Below are positions 33,970 through 45,490 of a stretch of 64,000 nt of DNA, piece after piece. Numbering within the stretch: position 1 is the stretch's first letter; each line of letters begins with the position of its first letter. This stretch comes from Isoetes taiwanensis (taxonomy: Eukaryota; Streptophyta; Lycopodiopsida; Isoetales; Isoetaceae). Where the stretch lies: positions 16,964,006-17,028,005 of the forward strand of contig JAJEKV010000008.1 in NCBI GenBank assembly GCA_021234155.1, in the 5' to 3' direction. Position numbers and translations under genes: made by a program. Under the pieces are notes generated by a model. The model worked only from the letters and a program-made list of their open reading frames with translations, was not told the origin of the DNA and ran no database searches.

Positions 33970-35788
33970 TAAGTTGACTACCAGAAGAAAGTCGACTCCG
34001 CACTGAACAACGTGTGGAAAGCCAGGAAGTTGGAACAGTTCTCAGGAGACAATAGGTCTGGAATTGAAGCCGAGGCTTGGTTGGACGAAATGAGGGAGTA
34101 CGGAATGCTTATAGCATGAAAGATAAGGACAAGGGCAGGGTAGCAACAGCCAACCTTAAGGGTAAGGGAGCAGCCAGAATTTGGTGGAAAGGCTATGCCA
34201 AAGCCCATGGGTTAAGCAGAGATAGCTGCAAATTCAAGAAGTTCTCCAAGGCATTTAAAAAGCCATTACGTCGTAGGGAACACAAGTGCCATATGATGCA
34301 ACAGTTCTCTACAGGTTAGAGCAAGGCAATAAGACAGTCGTATACCGCGGAAGAGTTTATGAGGCTGAGGCTCTCGCGCCAAAGTTGAGTGAAAGACACG
34401 CAGTAGAGGGGTACATCGAAGGCTTGAACAAGGAGATCAGGAAGTTTTTGAGAGCAATAAACCCCAGAACAGTGTCAGAAGAAAAGTCTAAAGCCGTGAG
34501 CTTACAAGGAACATGTCCCCAAGGTAGTGGGATGGGCAACATAGATTATCGGGGCAAGGGGAGGGCTACGGGAAGCTATAGCCCAAGAGCAACAAGCCCG
34601 GTAGCTGACCTCAAAGTACAATGCAAACTATAGAAAGCAAGGGAATGCAAATTTTGGCAAGCGTGACAAGAAGCGTCAGTCACCGGGGACAAAGAGCAAG
34701 CGGGTGGTTCAAACTACTCCAAAGCAAAGGAAGCAGTTTTATAGTCCATTCCCAAAGAGAAGAGGCAAGAATGTATTAAAAAGCGCTTTGTGCTTGGTGC
34801 TTCCCAGCCCAGACATCGACACATAACTGCCCATTTGTGATGAATGTGGCGTTAGCAGAGCTAGGAGGATGGGAGACACCTCCGGAGATCGACGAAGAAG
34901 ATGCTCGCGACTACATCCAGGGTGAATGCCACAACTTTGCTGCTATTGACTCTGAGAATGCTGAGAGTCAGTACCAGGTCATCTCAATGATTGGGAAAAG
35001 TCAGAGCCAAGTCCTTCATAGTGTTGATAGACACAGGGAGCACCCATAATTTTGCTTCGCCTAGGATGGTAGAGATGTTGAAGCTGAAGCCTTTGAAGTC
35101 CAAGCCAAGACCTATTGTGCCAGCAAGTGGGGCAATCCGACACATAGCAGGAAAGAGGATCAACTTCGACATAGACAAGGTATCAATGTTGGAATGGGAG
35201 CAGAAGTGATGAACATCGACGAGTACGACTTGATCATAGGCATGGGATACCTTGGTCCGGCTGGAGCTATGATTGATTGTGGGAAGCCAAAAGTAACCTT
35301 AACGACGCCAGATGGCAAGATCATTGAGATAACAGGAAAAGAAGTCACCCCAATCATGCAATGCATGTCTAGTAAGAAGTTACTGCCTAAAGAAGGAGCA
35401 AGTGGCCTATGTCTTTAAGCTCGAAGTTGACGAGCCAGAAGCAGAGGAAGACAAGGAGGCCAAAACATTGAGCAAGCTGCCAAAGCCTATAGCCAAGTTA
35501 GTGAAGGAATTCCATGATTTATTCCCAGATGAGATTAAGCAACTTCCACCTTACAGAGGAGTCGAGTGTGAAATAGCACTTGAGCTAGGAACGAAGCCAA
35601 CAAGTAAGGCACCCTACAGAATGTCACCTCGTGGAGTTGGATGTAGAATCAAGAAGCAATTGCAGGAGTTGTTAGACCTAGGGTTTATAAGACCTAATGT
35701 CTCTCCATTTGGAGCGCCAATACTTTTTGTCAAGAAGAAGGATGGAAGTCTCAGAATATGCATTGACTATCGCATGTTGTTATTTTAG
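33970..35788 (+). mobile_element. Ty3-type retrotransposon fragment: gag, protease, start of RT
   Basis: Plus-strand pieces in broken frames: gag helix region KLEQFSGDNRSGIEAEAW and KGKGAARIWWKGYAKAHG (34035-34215), EGYIEGLNKEIRKFLRAINP (34410-34470), a degenerate zinc knuckle with CAWCFPAQTSTHNC (34789-34830), retroviral-type protease with VLIDTGSTHNF (Asp-Thr-Gly at 35030-35038) and IIGMGYLG (35233-35256), then the Ty3-type RT start [20 protein letters not shown] and [16 protein letters not shown] (35540-35770). It stops before the RT catalytic box, where a repeat of the 44/53-kb family begins. No LTR is recognisable. At least five frame breaks or stops. Confidence 0.8.
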
Positions 35789-35789
35789 G

Positions 35790-36960
35790 CTTGAAATGCT
35801 TACGTGTGTGTGTATGACATTCTAGAAGACACGTTAAAAGCTTTCTATTTTGGAATTGAGGTTCTTACTGATGGTCTAGAACATTCTAGAAATTAAAACA
35901 TCCTAGAACACCCTAGAATGCCTTCATAAATGGGCGAACACCTTACCCTTCCAGAACACTCTTCTTGCAAAAAGTCTCGAAAACTTTCTATTTAGGTGTC
36001 ATGTGCTGAGGCATGGGCATCAAGAGCATTCCAGAACTCTCCATTTTGATTAAAGCCCAAACTTTATATTTTTTGAATGCTCAAACTCTTTTTTTGAAGC
36101 GAGGTTCTTACCAATAATATCTAGAACATTCCTAACACTCTATATGCAACATTTTTGAAAAAAAATTGCTTTTGAATTTGAGGTGCTTACTCATGCACAT
36201 CTAGAACATTCTCCCATACTCTACAGTATTCTATTTTGACTGGCGCACTCTCTTTGTAAAACTTTCTATTTTTAGATTGAGGTGCTTTTTTAACACATTT
36301 AGAACATTCTAGAATATTCTCTTTAAATATTTTTTAAAAACTTTATATTTTGAGTTAAGGTGTTTATCCATGAGCATCTAGAATATTCTAGAACACTCTA
36401 TTGTAAAACATCTAGGTCCTAGCATTTAACTACGTTTAAAACGTCAATACTTTCAAAGAAGTAATGTTTGGTCTAGTGGTTGTGATTGGGTGGGGAGGCT
36501 TGTGGGTATGAATTGGCCCCTATACAACAAAAAGAAAAATGTAAAACCCATCCCTAAGGCCAAGTGAGACAATTCTATAATGGCCATACAATGGCCTTTA
36601 TGGAAACCACGAATGATAAAAAAAACTGGGACCAATTGGGGAGATCGTAGCACGTAGCGGCCTTACTAATGATCAGGATCACTTACATATAAACTCTTAA
36701 GACATATGTATTGTAAATATATCTAAAACAATGTAAGTTGTAGGATCTAATCTGGACCATAGGATCACTTATATATAAGCTCTCTAGCCATGCACCGTAG
36801 GATATATCCCAAAGCAACATGAGCCGTAGGATCCCAATCAACGATCAGATCAAAATAACACAGGATTACTTACATATAAACTTCCAAGCCATCTCCATCG
36901 TAAGATCGTATGATCAACATTCCAGATCAAATATAAATCAGATATATATAAGCATCAACA
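35790..36960 (+). repeat. Solo copy of the inverted-repeat family seen at 44-45 and 52-54 kb
   Basis: In the same order as the right inverted repeat: TTCTAGAA/CATTCTAGAA-rich stretch (35800-36420), tRNA-like 'TGGTCTAGTGGTT' (36470-36482), then CCGTAGGATC-type repeats with TTACATATAA (36660-36930). Strongly diverged and without the direct repeats or partner arm. Confidence 0.65.
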
Positions 36961-37617
36961 CTAGTTCCTATGTACTTTCTGAATCATTTTGTATAATGTA
37001 CAAATATCCCCAAGAAAAGAAGATAAATTTAACAACCACTAAAGTCTTACTACCAAAACCTAGCTGCTCAGATATATATAGATCGATAGGCCCTTTTTCA
37101 TTCATCTTATAGTGCATGTCCTCATAAGGAGGCCATAACCAAGTAACCAAACCAAAAATACTGAAAATTGGCTAGTGGAATTTTTTACCAAATATTGCAA
37201 GACGGTAAGCAATTTGATCTTTTTCTTAATTTGAGCACAAGCATATTAATCTTGATGATGTCATCCCTTCACTACATATCCATGATGAATTAGAAAAAGA
37301 GTGAGTCTTTATGTGTCTCTCTTGAGCAAGTTTTGCCAAAGGCTCATAATTCGTACATTCAACCTGCCTCCAATTGCAGCATAGAAAAGTGTGCTAATGA
37401 GATTTTGACTTTGGATTACATTTTGCTTTGTCCTTGCTATACATGCATGTATAGATGAGCATTATGAGATTTTATTTATTACTTTATAGAGTATGCATGC
37501 TAATGAGATTTTGCCTTTGGATTACATTTCCGCATATATTTATTTTTTCCAATAAATTATTACCCTTATTTGGAATGCGGATTCAATTTTTAAGAAACGA
37601 CAATTGGATATGAAATC
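36961..37617. other. Stretch downstream of the GGCT2 gene
   Basis: AT-rich; no gene. Would contain the GGCT2 3' untranslated region, but no clear polyadenylation signal stands out. Confidence 0.4.
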
Positions 37618-40600
37618 CTATTTACGTAAAGGATTGATGTAACCATTCTTCAGATTAAGCAACTTCTTAACTTCAGCTGCGAGTTTAGATAAGTCTTCAT
37701 CAACACATCCTGGCAATCAAATATTGTGAGCCCTCCAATTCCTGCATACTAATCAACGAACATACATAGGTTGAGCCTGTTTACCAATTTCGCAAAGAGC
37801 CTGTTCCAGCTGGAAAAGGTACTCATAATTGGGACCGGAGGGACCCCTACATTTTGCAATTTGGCTGACAGTAACGTATGTTGCATAAGTATAGGTACAT
37901 AATCGTTGAATAAACGATTTCAAATAGCAAATTTGGTCAAGAACCTGGCCATGTCTTTGAGTGGAGCAGGTCCTAGGTAATTCACATTCTTACTCTTGTC
38001 TGCAGAGGCAAGGTATCTGCAAAACACATGATGAGCATACAGCAAACAAGGATATGGTCAAAGATATAGTTCCCTTACAGGAGCAAATTTGTTACAGCAG
38101 GTTTTATTGGTGATGAATCCTTTACAAAAACGCACATGTCAACGATATGCCACAGCTTTGAACAAACTCAGGACTTTATATAGAAGAAAACAAAGTACTG
38201 ATCAGTGCTATTAGAAACTTGCATATGCAAAACTTTGCAATGTTTTTAATCTAAATGGCTCCTATCAATGTAATAGATGGAGCTCCAAACTCCACTATAA
38301 CAAGGCAGATCACTTGGCCGTACAGTGTTCCCAAAAACATTGCAATATTCAAGTAAAAGTTATAAGGTTCTCTACCGTAAAAAAGTCCACGTATATTTTT
38401 TGATCATATTGTTTTTCTCTAACGTCCAGATACTGCACGAAGTTAAATATTGTTAGAAAAGCTGGCATGCTAAGCAGCTATGAAACATCACAGCACTGAA
38501 GTAACTACTGTACATGACATGCATATTTCGGACAAGAAAATTTCATGGTGCATGATAAAAATTATTGATTTCCAGAACTAACAAAATAGAAGGATATAAA
38601 AATTCAATAAGAAAATGAAGTACCCACAGACAAAGCTATGTGTTCCGCATCACATCCTGACACCCGGTAGGCAGCGCCCCACTGTCTCAGTAGACAATAG
38701 AAAAAACTGGTCATTACATACACAATAGGGAATTTGATAATATCTTAACCTAGGGCATAACCAAATGTGGAGTTGGTCGCCATATCAGCATCCATTAGCA
38801 CCTATATGATTGAACCTCATCCACAAGATACTCATCCAAGGGCACTGCCACTTGCGGGTCTACACTCTATTTACCTATGGACGCCATTCTCACCCGAGGT
38901 ATAGTGGTGTCAAAGAAGTTTCAATCCATATTTTTGGCCTCTGCAATGATTCCAAGCAAATTTAAAACCTTCAAAACTTTGCAATGTTCATGTTGCAAAT
39001 CTGCCCACCAAATTTTTGATGCGGAGAAGGTTCAGTTGCTCGCTAAAATTCAGCTTTCTCATTCAGTGCAGGGTCCCTGTGCTCTTTTTATGGGAAAGCC
39101 ATTAAAACCAGGAAATGTCAACTTAATGATCCACTCTTTGTGGAGGGGGAAGCTGGAAGATCTTCAAAAAGCAGGTGGTTCTGAAGAGTTAACCATCCCA
39201 TTCCCTTTTTTATAGAAGCTTCAAAGAGTTGGTTAGATAAGATTAGAGTGGGAAAAAACGTAACTAAGATTTTTTTAGTCAGAAAATGTTGCGCTGCGAA
39301 ACGTCACAATACTGAGCTTGAAATTTGCACTAAAGGGTGGATACCAATGGCTCAAAAGCATTGTTTTGCAACCATAGAAGGATATGATTGTATCACCTAT
39401 CTTTATGTTCACAATGGATCTCAAGTGGGAGGGCTCTTCGGTAAACCCCCTCGATATACCTAATTCTAGGATGTGAAAGAAACATCTCATATGTAAATTT
39501 TACCATTCTGCTACTATGAATAACAACCCCTAAGTTAAAGTTTATGCATTCAGAGTAAGACATGTGTAATCTTAGTTCATGGCAAAAATTGTGATTGCTG
39601 GAAAGCGATAGAAAGAAGAAACGAAGGAAGGAAAAAGGAAAAAAAAAATTCACTTTTACGGGAGATTTATAGGGTATATGAGACCGAAAACATACAAACT
39701 TATGAATCTGCGAGGAGTATTGTAGCCTCCAAGATATTAATGCTTTATCACTAAAAACATCTAATCAAATTTGAAAGCAAAAGCTTCTAGGAAGTCCAAT
39801 TGCCTTCCTAGCTGCTCCAAAGAATGCTTAATGTCAGCATTTGACCTTGTTTTATTTTTATCATATCTTCTCTTCTGAAAAAATTGTTTGTGCTTCAATT
39901 TTGCTGCCCATTTTACTTTCTTAAAGATCGCCAATATCACTCCCTTGATATCATGAAGTTTCCCTTTCTTTGAGGAGCTGCCTGTCATTCAAAACTTTTG
40001 TGACTCTTCCTAAACAAGGAAGAATGACAAAATTTCTGTTTGCAGAAGCCTGCTTGGGCTGATGTTTATATTTTTGAGGACGCTTCTTTTTTGAGCAAGG
40101 TCATAAACAAATAAAGATCCACATTTCTGGTTATAATACTTGATGAGTTGGTGCAAGGTTGTTGGATTCCCCAAATATCTTCCTCTTATGATGTAATAGG
40201 CAGGGCAAGTAAAGATAAAATGTTCCTCAAACTCCACCATGTCATATTTTCTATCCTCCTAACTAAGATGCTTAGCACGCCCCTGTTGCTCAATTTCCAG
40301 CTGATGAAATTACACCCTGAATTGCCTCATTGAATTTCCCTGATGGGAGCTCAATATCAAAATAGCTAGGGAGCCTTACAATAAAACCATCAGCTGAAGT
40401 ATTTTGGAAATTTTCCTCAAAAAATTTCCTTTTGGAAGACAACTCTGCAGAGGGATTTAGCCAAGTACTTGATACATAGAGCTGATCCAGTTCATGATGT
40501 ATAAGGCGTCCACCTCCTGCCTGGTGTGTCTGTTGGCGTTGCCAAGTTATATTGAAATGAAGGTATTTTATGACGAGCCAAGAAACTTCAACATCTTAAG

Positions 40601-41930
40601 GAAGAAAGAACAGTTTTATTAATGTCTATGGGAGACCCTAGGCGTCTACAAGGAGATGATTCTAATATTAATTTAGCTCAGGGGTTTTTTTGAGACTATA
40701 CCTTATTTTGATTTTGGCTTCTGCTTCTCTTTATTTCTTCTTTACTTTATAGATAAGTTTACATGTATATTTTGCACTCCTTAGAGGGTTAAACCCTTCC
40801 TAAGCTGGCTGACCTGGTCTGAAGGAGGAAGCAATAGAGCAGTTGAATTGTATCCCTTATCTCCTTCATTGACCAAAAAATGCAAAGGAAAACATAAATA
40901 CTGTTCAACTCATGTCATTCGAAGTACATATTCAGTCAACTCTGTGAAGATGAAGAAAGAATTTTGAGAGATGCTTTTTCTATATGTCAGATTTCATATA
41001 CAGACGACTTACACAAATTGCTCCATCCTCAGCTTCTAGTGTGACAACCCTTCCAGGTCTTGCAGGTGTGCCCCTATGATCAGTGCTTCCTGTATGATAG
41101 CTCATGTGTCAGCTTTGTGATAAACTATCGACGTTAAAAGGAAAGATAACCTTGAATGAATCGTCAAAGAATGTTTTGGTATCTATAAATCACCATCTTT
41201 TTTAACCATTATGGCATAAAAGACTAAAGAATGTTGAAAGTCATTGCCCCGCATATCAATGATCATAAGTCAGGTCCATGATGGGCTGCCCGCCTAATTG
41301 GTAATATGGGGCACTCATTGCATAAGTCACAAGAAATTGTCAGATCCCCAGTCCAACGTACGATTTTCTGCATTTGACCAAAACTATCACAATGATCCAT
41401 GGTAATTTTACCCCATCATGTAGAATAAAGAACTAAAAATGGGCGTGATGATCCTTCCTTCGACCACTTGAGAACTATACTTTACTGATACCAGAACCTG
41501 GTAGTAGCTCGACCTATTGGACATTGCCCATCTTCCTAACCTCCTATTGTAGAGATTTATATGTGTACAAATCAAGCTCGTGCAAACACGGTAGATGTAG
41601 CTGAACCGAATATAGCTTTGGAGGCTTTAATTTCATTTGTCCATTGCATAGTTTCCTACAGTGATAGTATTGTTCGTATTGAAATTATGTCTCAATTCTA
41701 GATGATGTATTGGAAAATAAAATGTTCTAGACATGGCAGGTTTGTTGAAATCCAATAAGAGATCAAAGCATTCTGTTTGCCTAGAAGTTCATTTCTAATA
41801 AAAGAATTATCTTACAAATACCCTGATAGAAAACTCGTTTGTAGCCCTTAATATATCCAATTAGCCGTTCGTCATATGTAAATCCTGCCTTCCAAATAAG
41901 TGAACCATAACCGAACACCCACAAAACCAT
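37618..41930 (-). CDS. GGCT2: Gamma-glutamylcyclotransferase 2 (ChaC-like), eight coding exons, 187 aa
   Basis: Coding exons on the minus strand: 41930-41822, 41089-41013, 38681-38628, 38432-38376, 38119-38079, 38016-37945, 37846-37785, 37709-37618. All junctions are GT-AG, and the sum is 564 nt, ending in TAG. The enzyme family cleaves glutathione to 5-oxoproline and Cys-Gly in the cytosol. Signatures: [13 protein letters not shown] at the N-terminus (substrate-binding YGSL), [17 protein letters not shown] (39-55), [11 protein letters not shown] (61-71), [10 protein letters not shown] (81-90, Glu86 is the likely catalytic base by position), [12 protein letters not shown] (exon 6), [17 protein letters not shown] (exon 7), C-terminal helix LAAEVKKLL. 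The exon 6/7 join, DMAR|GPSG, is about six residues shorter than usual in the family. The ATG follows an acceptor-like CTACTATAG, so a 66-bp 5'-UTR intron (41931-41996) is possible. Intron 2 (38682-41012) holds LINE debris. No frame break in any exon. Confidence 0.9.
38682..41012 (-). other. Intron 2 of GGCT2 (2.3 kb) with transposon debris
   Basis: Donor TTTGT^GTAAGT at 41012, acceptor GAGACAG^TGGGG at 38682. Far longer than the other six introns (62-732 bp). Contains LINE-like pieces on the minus strand and an unrecognised plus-strand 112-codon frame (38877-39215, [29 protein letters not shown]). Confidence 0.8.
39700..40500 (-). mobile_element. LINE-like C-terminal fragment within GGCT2 intron 2
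   Basis: Minus-strand pieces: [15 protein letters not shown] and [20 protein letters not shown] (40490-40330), then [20 protein letters not shown] (40240-40180), the H...C-P-x-Y...R ending typical of LINE zinc-binding C-termini, then a basic tail (39990-39760). The first Cys pair of the zinc site is not visible. Frames change at least twice. Confidence 0.4.
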
Positions 41931-41996
41931 CTATAGTAGCAACGAAAAAGGTCAGACTCGTAACAATATTTTGCAAAAGCAATTGCAATTGAATAC

Positions 41997-43049
41997 CTCC
42001 AAGGTTCTGCGGCTGTCGTAATGGTCTCAGCCCGCCGGTGCATACCGGTATATTGTGAATATTAACCGACGAAAAAGAGCATCATTCTTTCAAAGATTCG
42101 TAGCAAAAAAAAGCGCCAAAATGGCACTCGGTAATTTCCCAATTTCTTAAAAAAGGTGAAACAACTATTTTGCAGATTTACATGACGATTCTAAAGGATT
42201 TACCTTACATTTTCAAAAATTTACTTATCCCTACCTGGATTAAAGCTATAAGTTGTTTCCACGTAACAAGAATGCTCCTCTAGGTTGCATTTTGCAAGGT
42301 TAACCATGCGTCCACGCTTCTCGGAATATTCCCTTGTGAATATTCCCTCGACAACAGCCAGTTAACTTGGCGCCGCCTTGTTTTATGGCGCTTTGCCTCG
42401 GCTAAATTCCTTAAGGAATTTCCTGCACTTTCGGGGCGTAATTCACTTTAGGCTGAGTTACGTTACAAAAAATCCCTTTTGCTCTGTCACTTTTTTCCAC
42501 TTCTGTGCGGTGATGGTTATTTCGGCGAGCCAATCTTCATCTCCAATGAGGCGCTGACGTTTTGGAGTGCTTCCAGCCAGGCACTGGTATCGTTTCATGA
42601 AGAGGATTCAATCTTTAGTTGAGATTTTTAGCATTTTGTGGAGATTGTATGGGATTTCAGTTCGTAGGGAGTTTTGTCAAGTAGCACAGATTCCTGGGGA
42701 GTTTTGGTGTCAAAATTAGGTATATGCAAGGGTTTGGCAAGATCCACCAGACTTTTGGCAAGCTTTGTTGAGTTTTAATGACGTCTTTCTGTTCTTGTTT
42801 ACAAGCATTCAGGTAATCATAGTTTTGGTTACAATTTTTCTGTTAACTCATCTTTAATGTTCTTTTCTACTTTTTATATATTTTTTTAATTAAAAGATCT
42901 GTTGTTGTGGTATGTAGGTGTTAATCTAGCACTGAAGAGTTGTCAATTTAGCACTGGAAGGCTTTTACCAGGTCATTATCGAGTTGCTTGCTACAGTTGT
43001 TATTCGGGTATTATTATCTAATCAAAACTTGGATTAATACGAGTTATGT
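41997..43049. other. Upstream region of GGCT2
   Basis: Would contain the GGCT2 5' untranslated exon and promoter. I see no clear TATA box that can be tied to a start site. A GC-richer patch with CGCCGCCTTG lies at 42370-42400. Confidence 0.4.
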
Positions 43050-43200
43050 CTGTGTGGTAGCAAGTGATCCATAAATGCCTCAGAGTCAACAGGCTGGTCC
43101 ATAAAATTGAAAATTGGATTTCAGAGCTCTGTCCTTTATGTCAGCAAAGGGTTGAGAGTATTGTTTTTTGTTGTATGAGCGTCTTTGGCAGGCATGGTCT
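43050..43200 (+). pseudogene. LINE zf-RVT fragment, sister of the one at 13 kb
   Basis: Reads QVIHKCLRVNRLVHKIENW then ISELCPLCQQRVESI on the plus strand, matching the order W-QVIH..LRVN..VH........CP-C...E of the 12.7-13.3 kb fragment. It is truncated after the second Cys pair. Confidence 0.6.
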
Positions 43201-43860
43201 TGGTTGTTATACCTATTTAGCACGTCTCAATCTAGCCAGCAAATTCTGCTCGTTATCTACCCTGATGCGTGAACAAAGTTTAAAATGAAACGCACTAATT
43301 TGCTCCAAACGCACTTTAAAAGGAATCTTTGAAAGATTCCCTAAAATCTCCCCAAAAAATGCCCTTTCTTGGTATATTTGTGACAAGTGTGACAATTTGA
43401 ATATTTTAGGCACCATTTTTGGAGGGGAATTTGAACTCGGCTTCCATTCAAATTTGTTTGGTACCATTTTTGGCCCCCTAGTTTGGTTTGAGAAATAGTA
43501 ATATTTTTAAGGACAAAACAAAATAGACATTGAAAAACACAAAAAAGCGCTAAGAGTCGATTTAGTTCAAAGTTTATGAATTCACTACAAAATTATGAAC
43601 AAAATTGCCAAAATGCAACACATTTTGATATTGCCTCAATGAAGCAAATATTTTCACCTTAAAGTGTGCCTCACACGCGAGTTGAAGTCGAAGATGCTTG
43701 GCGCTTTGCCTTATACACTTGCTCTTATTTGTTCCTCCAAACTTGCTATAGACTTACAGATATCTGCGATGGCGGCATTATGTATCCGTCTGGACTTTTT
43801 AGACTTTGTAATTTATTTGTCTCTGTAGTCCTTAGTTTCTTCCAAATAAATTTCAAGATG
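43201..43860. other. Stretch without recognisable gene
   Basis: Only short open frames on both strands with no recognisable motif. Confidence 0.45.
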
Positions 43861-45490
43861 GTATAAATTTATACCTCAATAGATAGTAATGTGTGGACAT
43901 AGTATGCTAGAGAGTTCAAACGCGGTATAAATTTATACAAAGAGGATTCGGCGGTATAAATTTATACATAAAGAGGACCGATGGCTTTGGGAATTATATA
44001 TAATAGATCCTACGGCTCATATTGCTTTTATATGGTGAGATCTTGATTGATATATGTTCTTATGTTTGTAACACTCAATCCGACAGTTGATCCAGATCCT
44101 CACGGCTCCGTGGCTTTGGGAGGTTTGGTGCGGTGCATATATGTTTGTCGCTCAATATATATCGATATCTATATGTTCTTATGTTTGTCCTCTTGAATCC
44201 GATAGTTGATCCGAGATCCCACGGCTCCGTGGCTTTAAGGACGTATCGTGCGCCCGAGATGACTTGAGAGTTTGTGTATAGACTATATATGTAAGCGATC
44301 CTACGGTCCGTTGATTCGATCCTCGATCGTCGGTCCGAGATCCTACGGCTCACATTGGTTTGGGACACATCCTACGGTGCACATGGCTTGGGAGTTATAT
44401 GTAATCGATCTAACGGCCCGGGTTGCTCTTGATCCCGATCACGTCGATCCGAGATCCTACGGCTCAGTGGCTTGGCACATATTCTACGCCCCGGATGGCT
44501 TTGGGAATTATATATAATAGATCCTACGGCTCATATTGCTTTTTATATGGTGAGATCTTGATCGTTGATCGAGTCTAAGATCCTAAGGCTGATGTTGAAT
44601 GCTCGTCCCTTAAGGAAAGGCTTTTAAAATTTTTTATGTTATTGGGGGGATTCAAACCCTGGGCCTCAACCCCCCAAACCCCCCCCTCTAACCACTAGAC
44701 CAAGCATTAGTTCTATGAATAATTTATGTTTCAAATATACTTAAGGGCAATGTTCTAATTAAGATAAAATAGAATATAACATCCTAGATAGTTCTAATAA
44801 GTTCTAGAATGTAGGGGAATCCTTCGAAAATGTAAGGGAATAGGGAAATACTTCCAGAAAGTTGTAGGATGTTTTGAAAGTTTCAGAATGTTCCAGAAAG
44901 TTCTAGAAATTTCTAGAATGTAAGGGAATCCAGGAGAATTAAAGGGAATATAAGGAAATCTCATAAATTGTAAGAGAATGTAGGAAAATATTTACAAGTT
45001 TGATGGAATCGCTTAAAATCTAGTTGAATCTAAGGGGATCTTCATAATATCTAAGGGAATCTAAGAAAATCTTGATGAAATCTTAGAGTTTATTTTAAGA
45101 TTTTGCAAAGAGCCACAATAGAATATTCTAAAATGTTTCATAATAAAGGTGTACAATATAAATCTTGAAAAAAAAATGTTCTAGATGACAAGCGCCTCAG
45201 TCTAAAAATAGAAAGTGTTTTAGAAATGTTGCACAGATCCAAAATAGATTATTTTGGAAGGTTCTAAATGCTCATGGGTACGCACCTCCATCAAAATAGA
45301 AAATTCTAAGAGAATCTAGGGGAATCTTCATGAATGCTAAATATAGTACATAGAATGTTGAACACAGGGCCTTGCACCATAAGAACATGCTAAAACTCGA
45401 AAAATGCGCCGTAGGACGTGTTAGATTTCTTGTATATATATGTATGTATATATGTTATATATATATTATATATTTATATAATATACATAT
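43861..45490 (+). repeat. Left inverted-repeat arm
   Basis: From outside inwards: palindromes GTATAAATTTATAC (43861, 43925, 43954), one ~500-bp unit of ATCCTACGGCTC repeats with the start of a second (43990-44600), a tRNA-like box on the minus strand (44641-44707), a long TTCTAGAA/GGGAAT-rich tract, and an alternating TATATA core (45430-45485). Matches the reverse complement of 51933-53880. Confidence 0.85.
44641..44707 (-). promoter_or_regulatory. tRNA-like Pol III promoter boxes (left arm)
   Basis: On the minus strand, TTGGTCTAGTGGTTAGAG (A-box-like) and GGGTTTGAATCC (B-box-like, T for the usual C) are spaced as in a tRNA. The rest does not fold as a full tRNA. Inverted copy at 52712-52777. 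Confidence 0.5.

Noticed and set aside
41861-42043. 60-codon minus-strand frame starting at 42043
   Set aside because: It overlaps GGCT2 exon 1 in a different frame and has no motif.
45425-45490. CRISPR-like or satellite array
   Set aside because: Just an alternating TATATA/TATGTATA tract at the inner end of the inverted arm.
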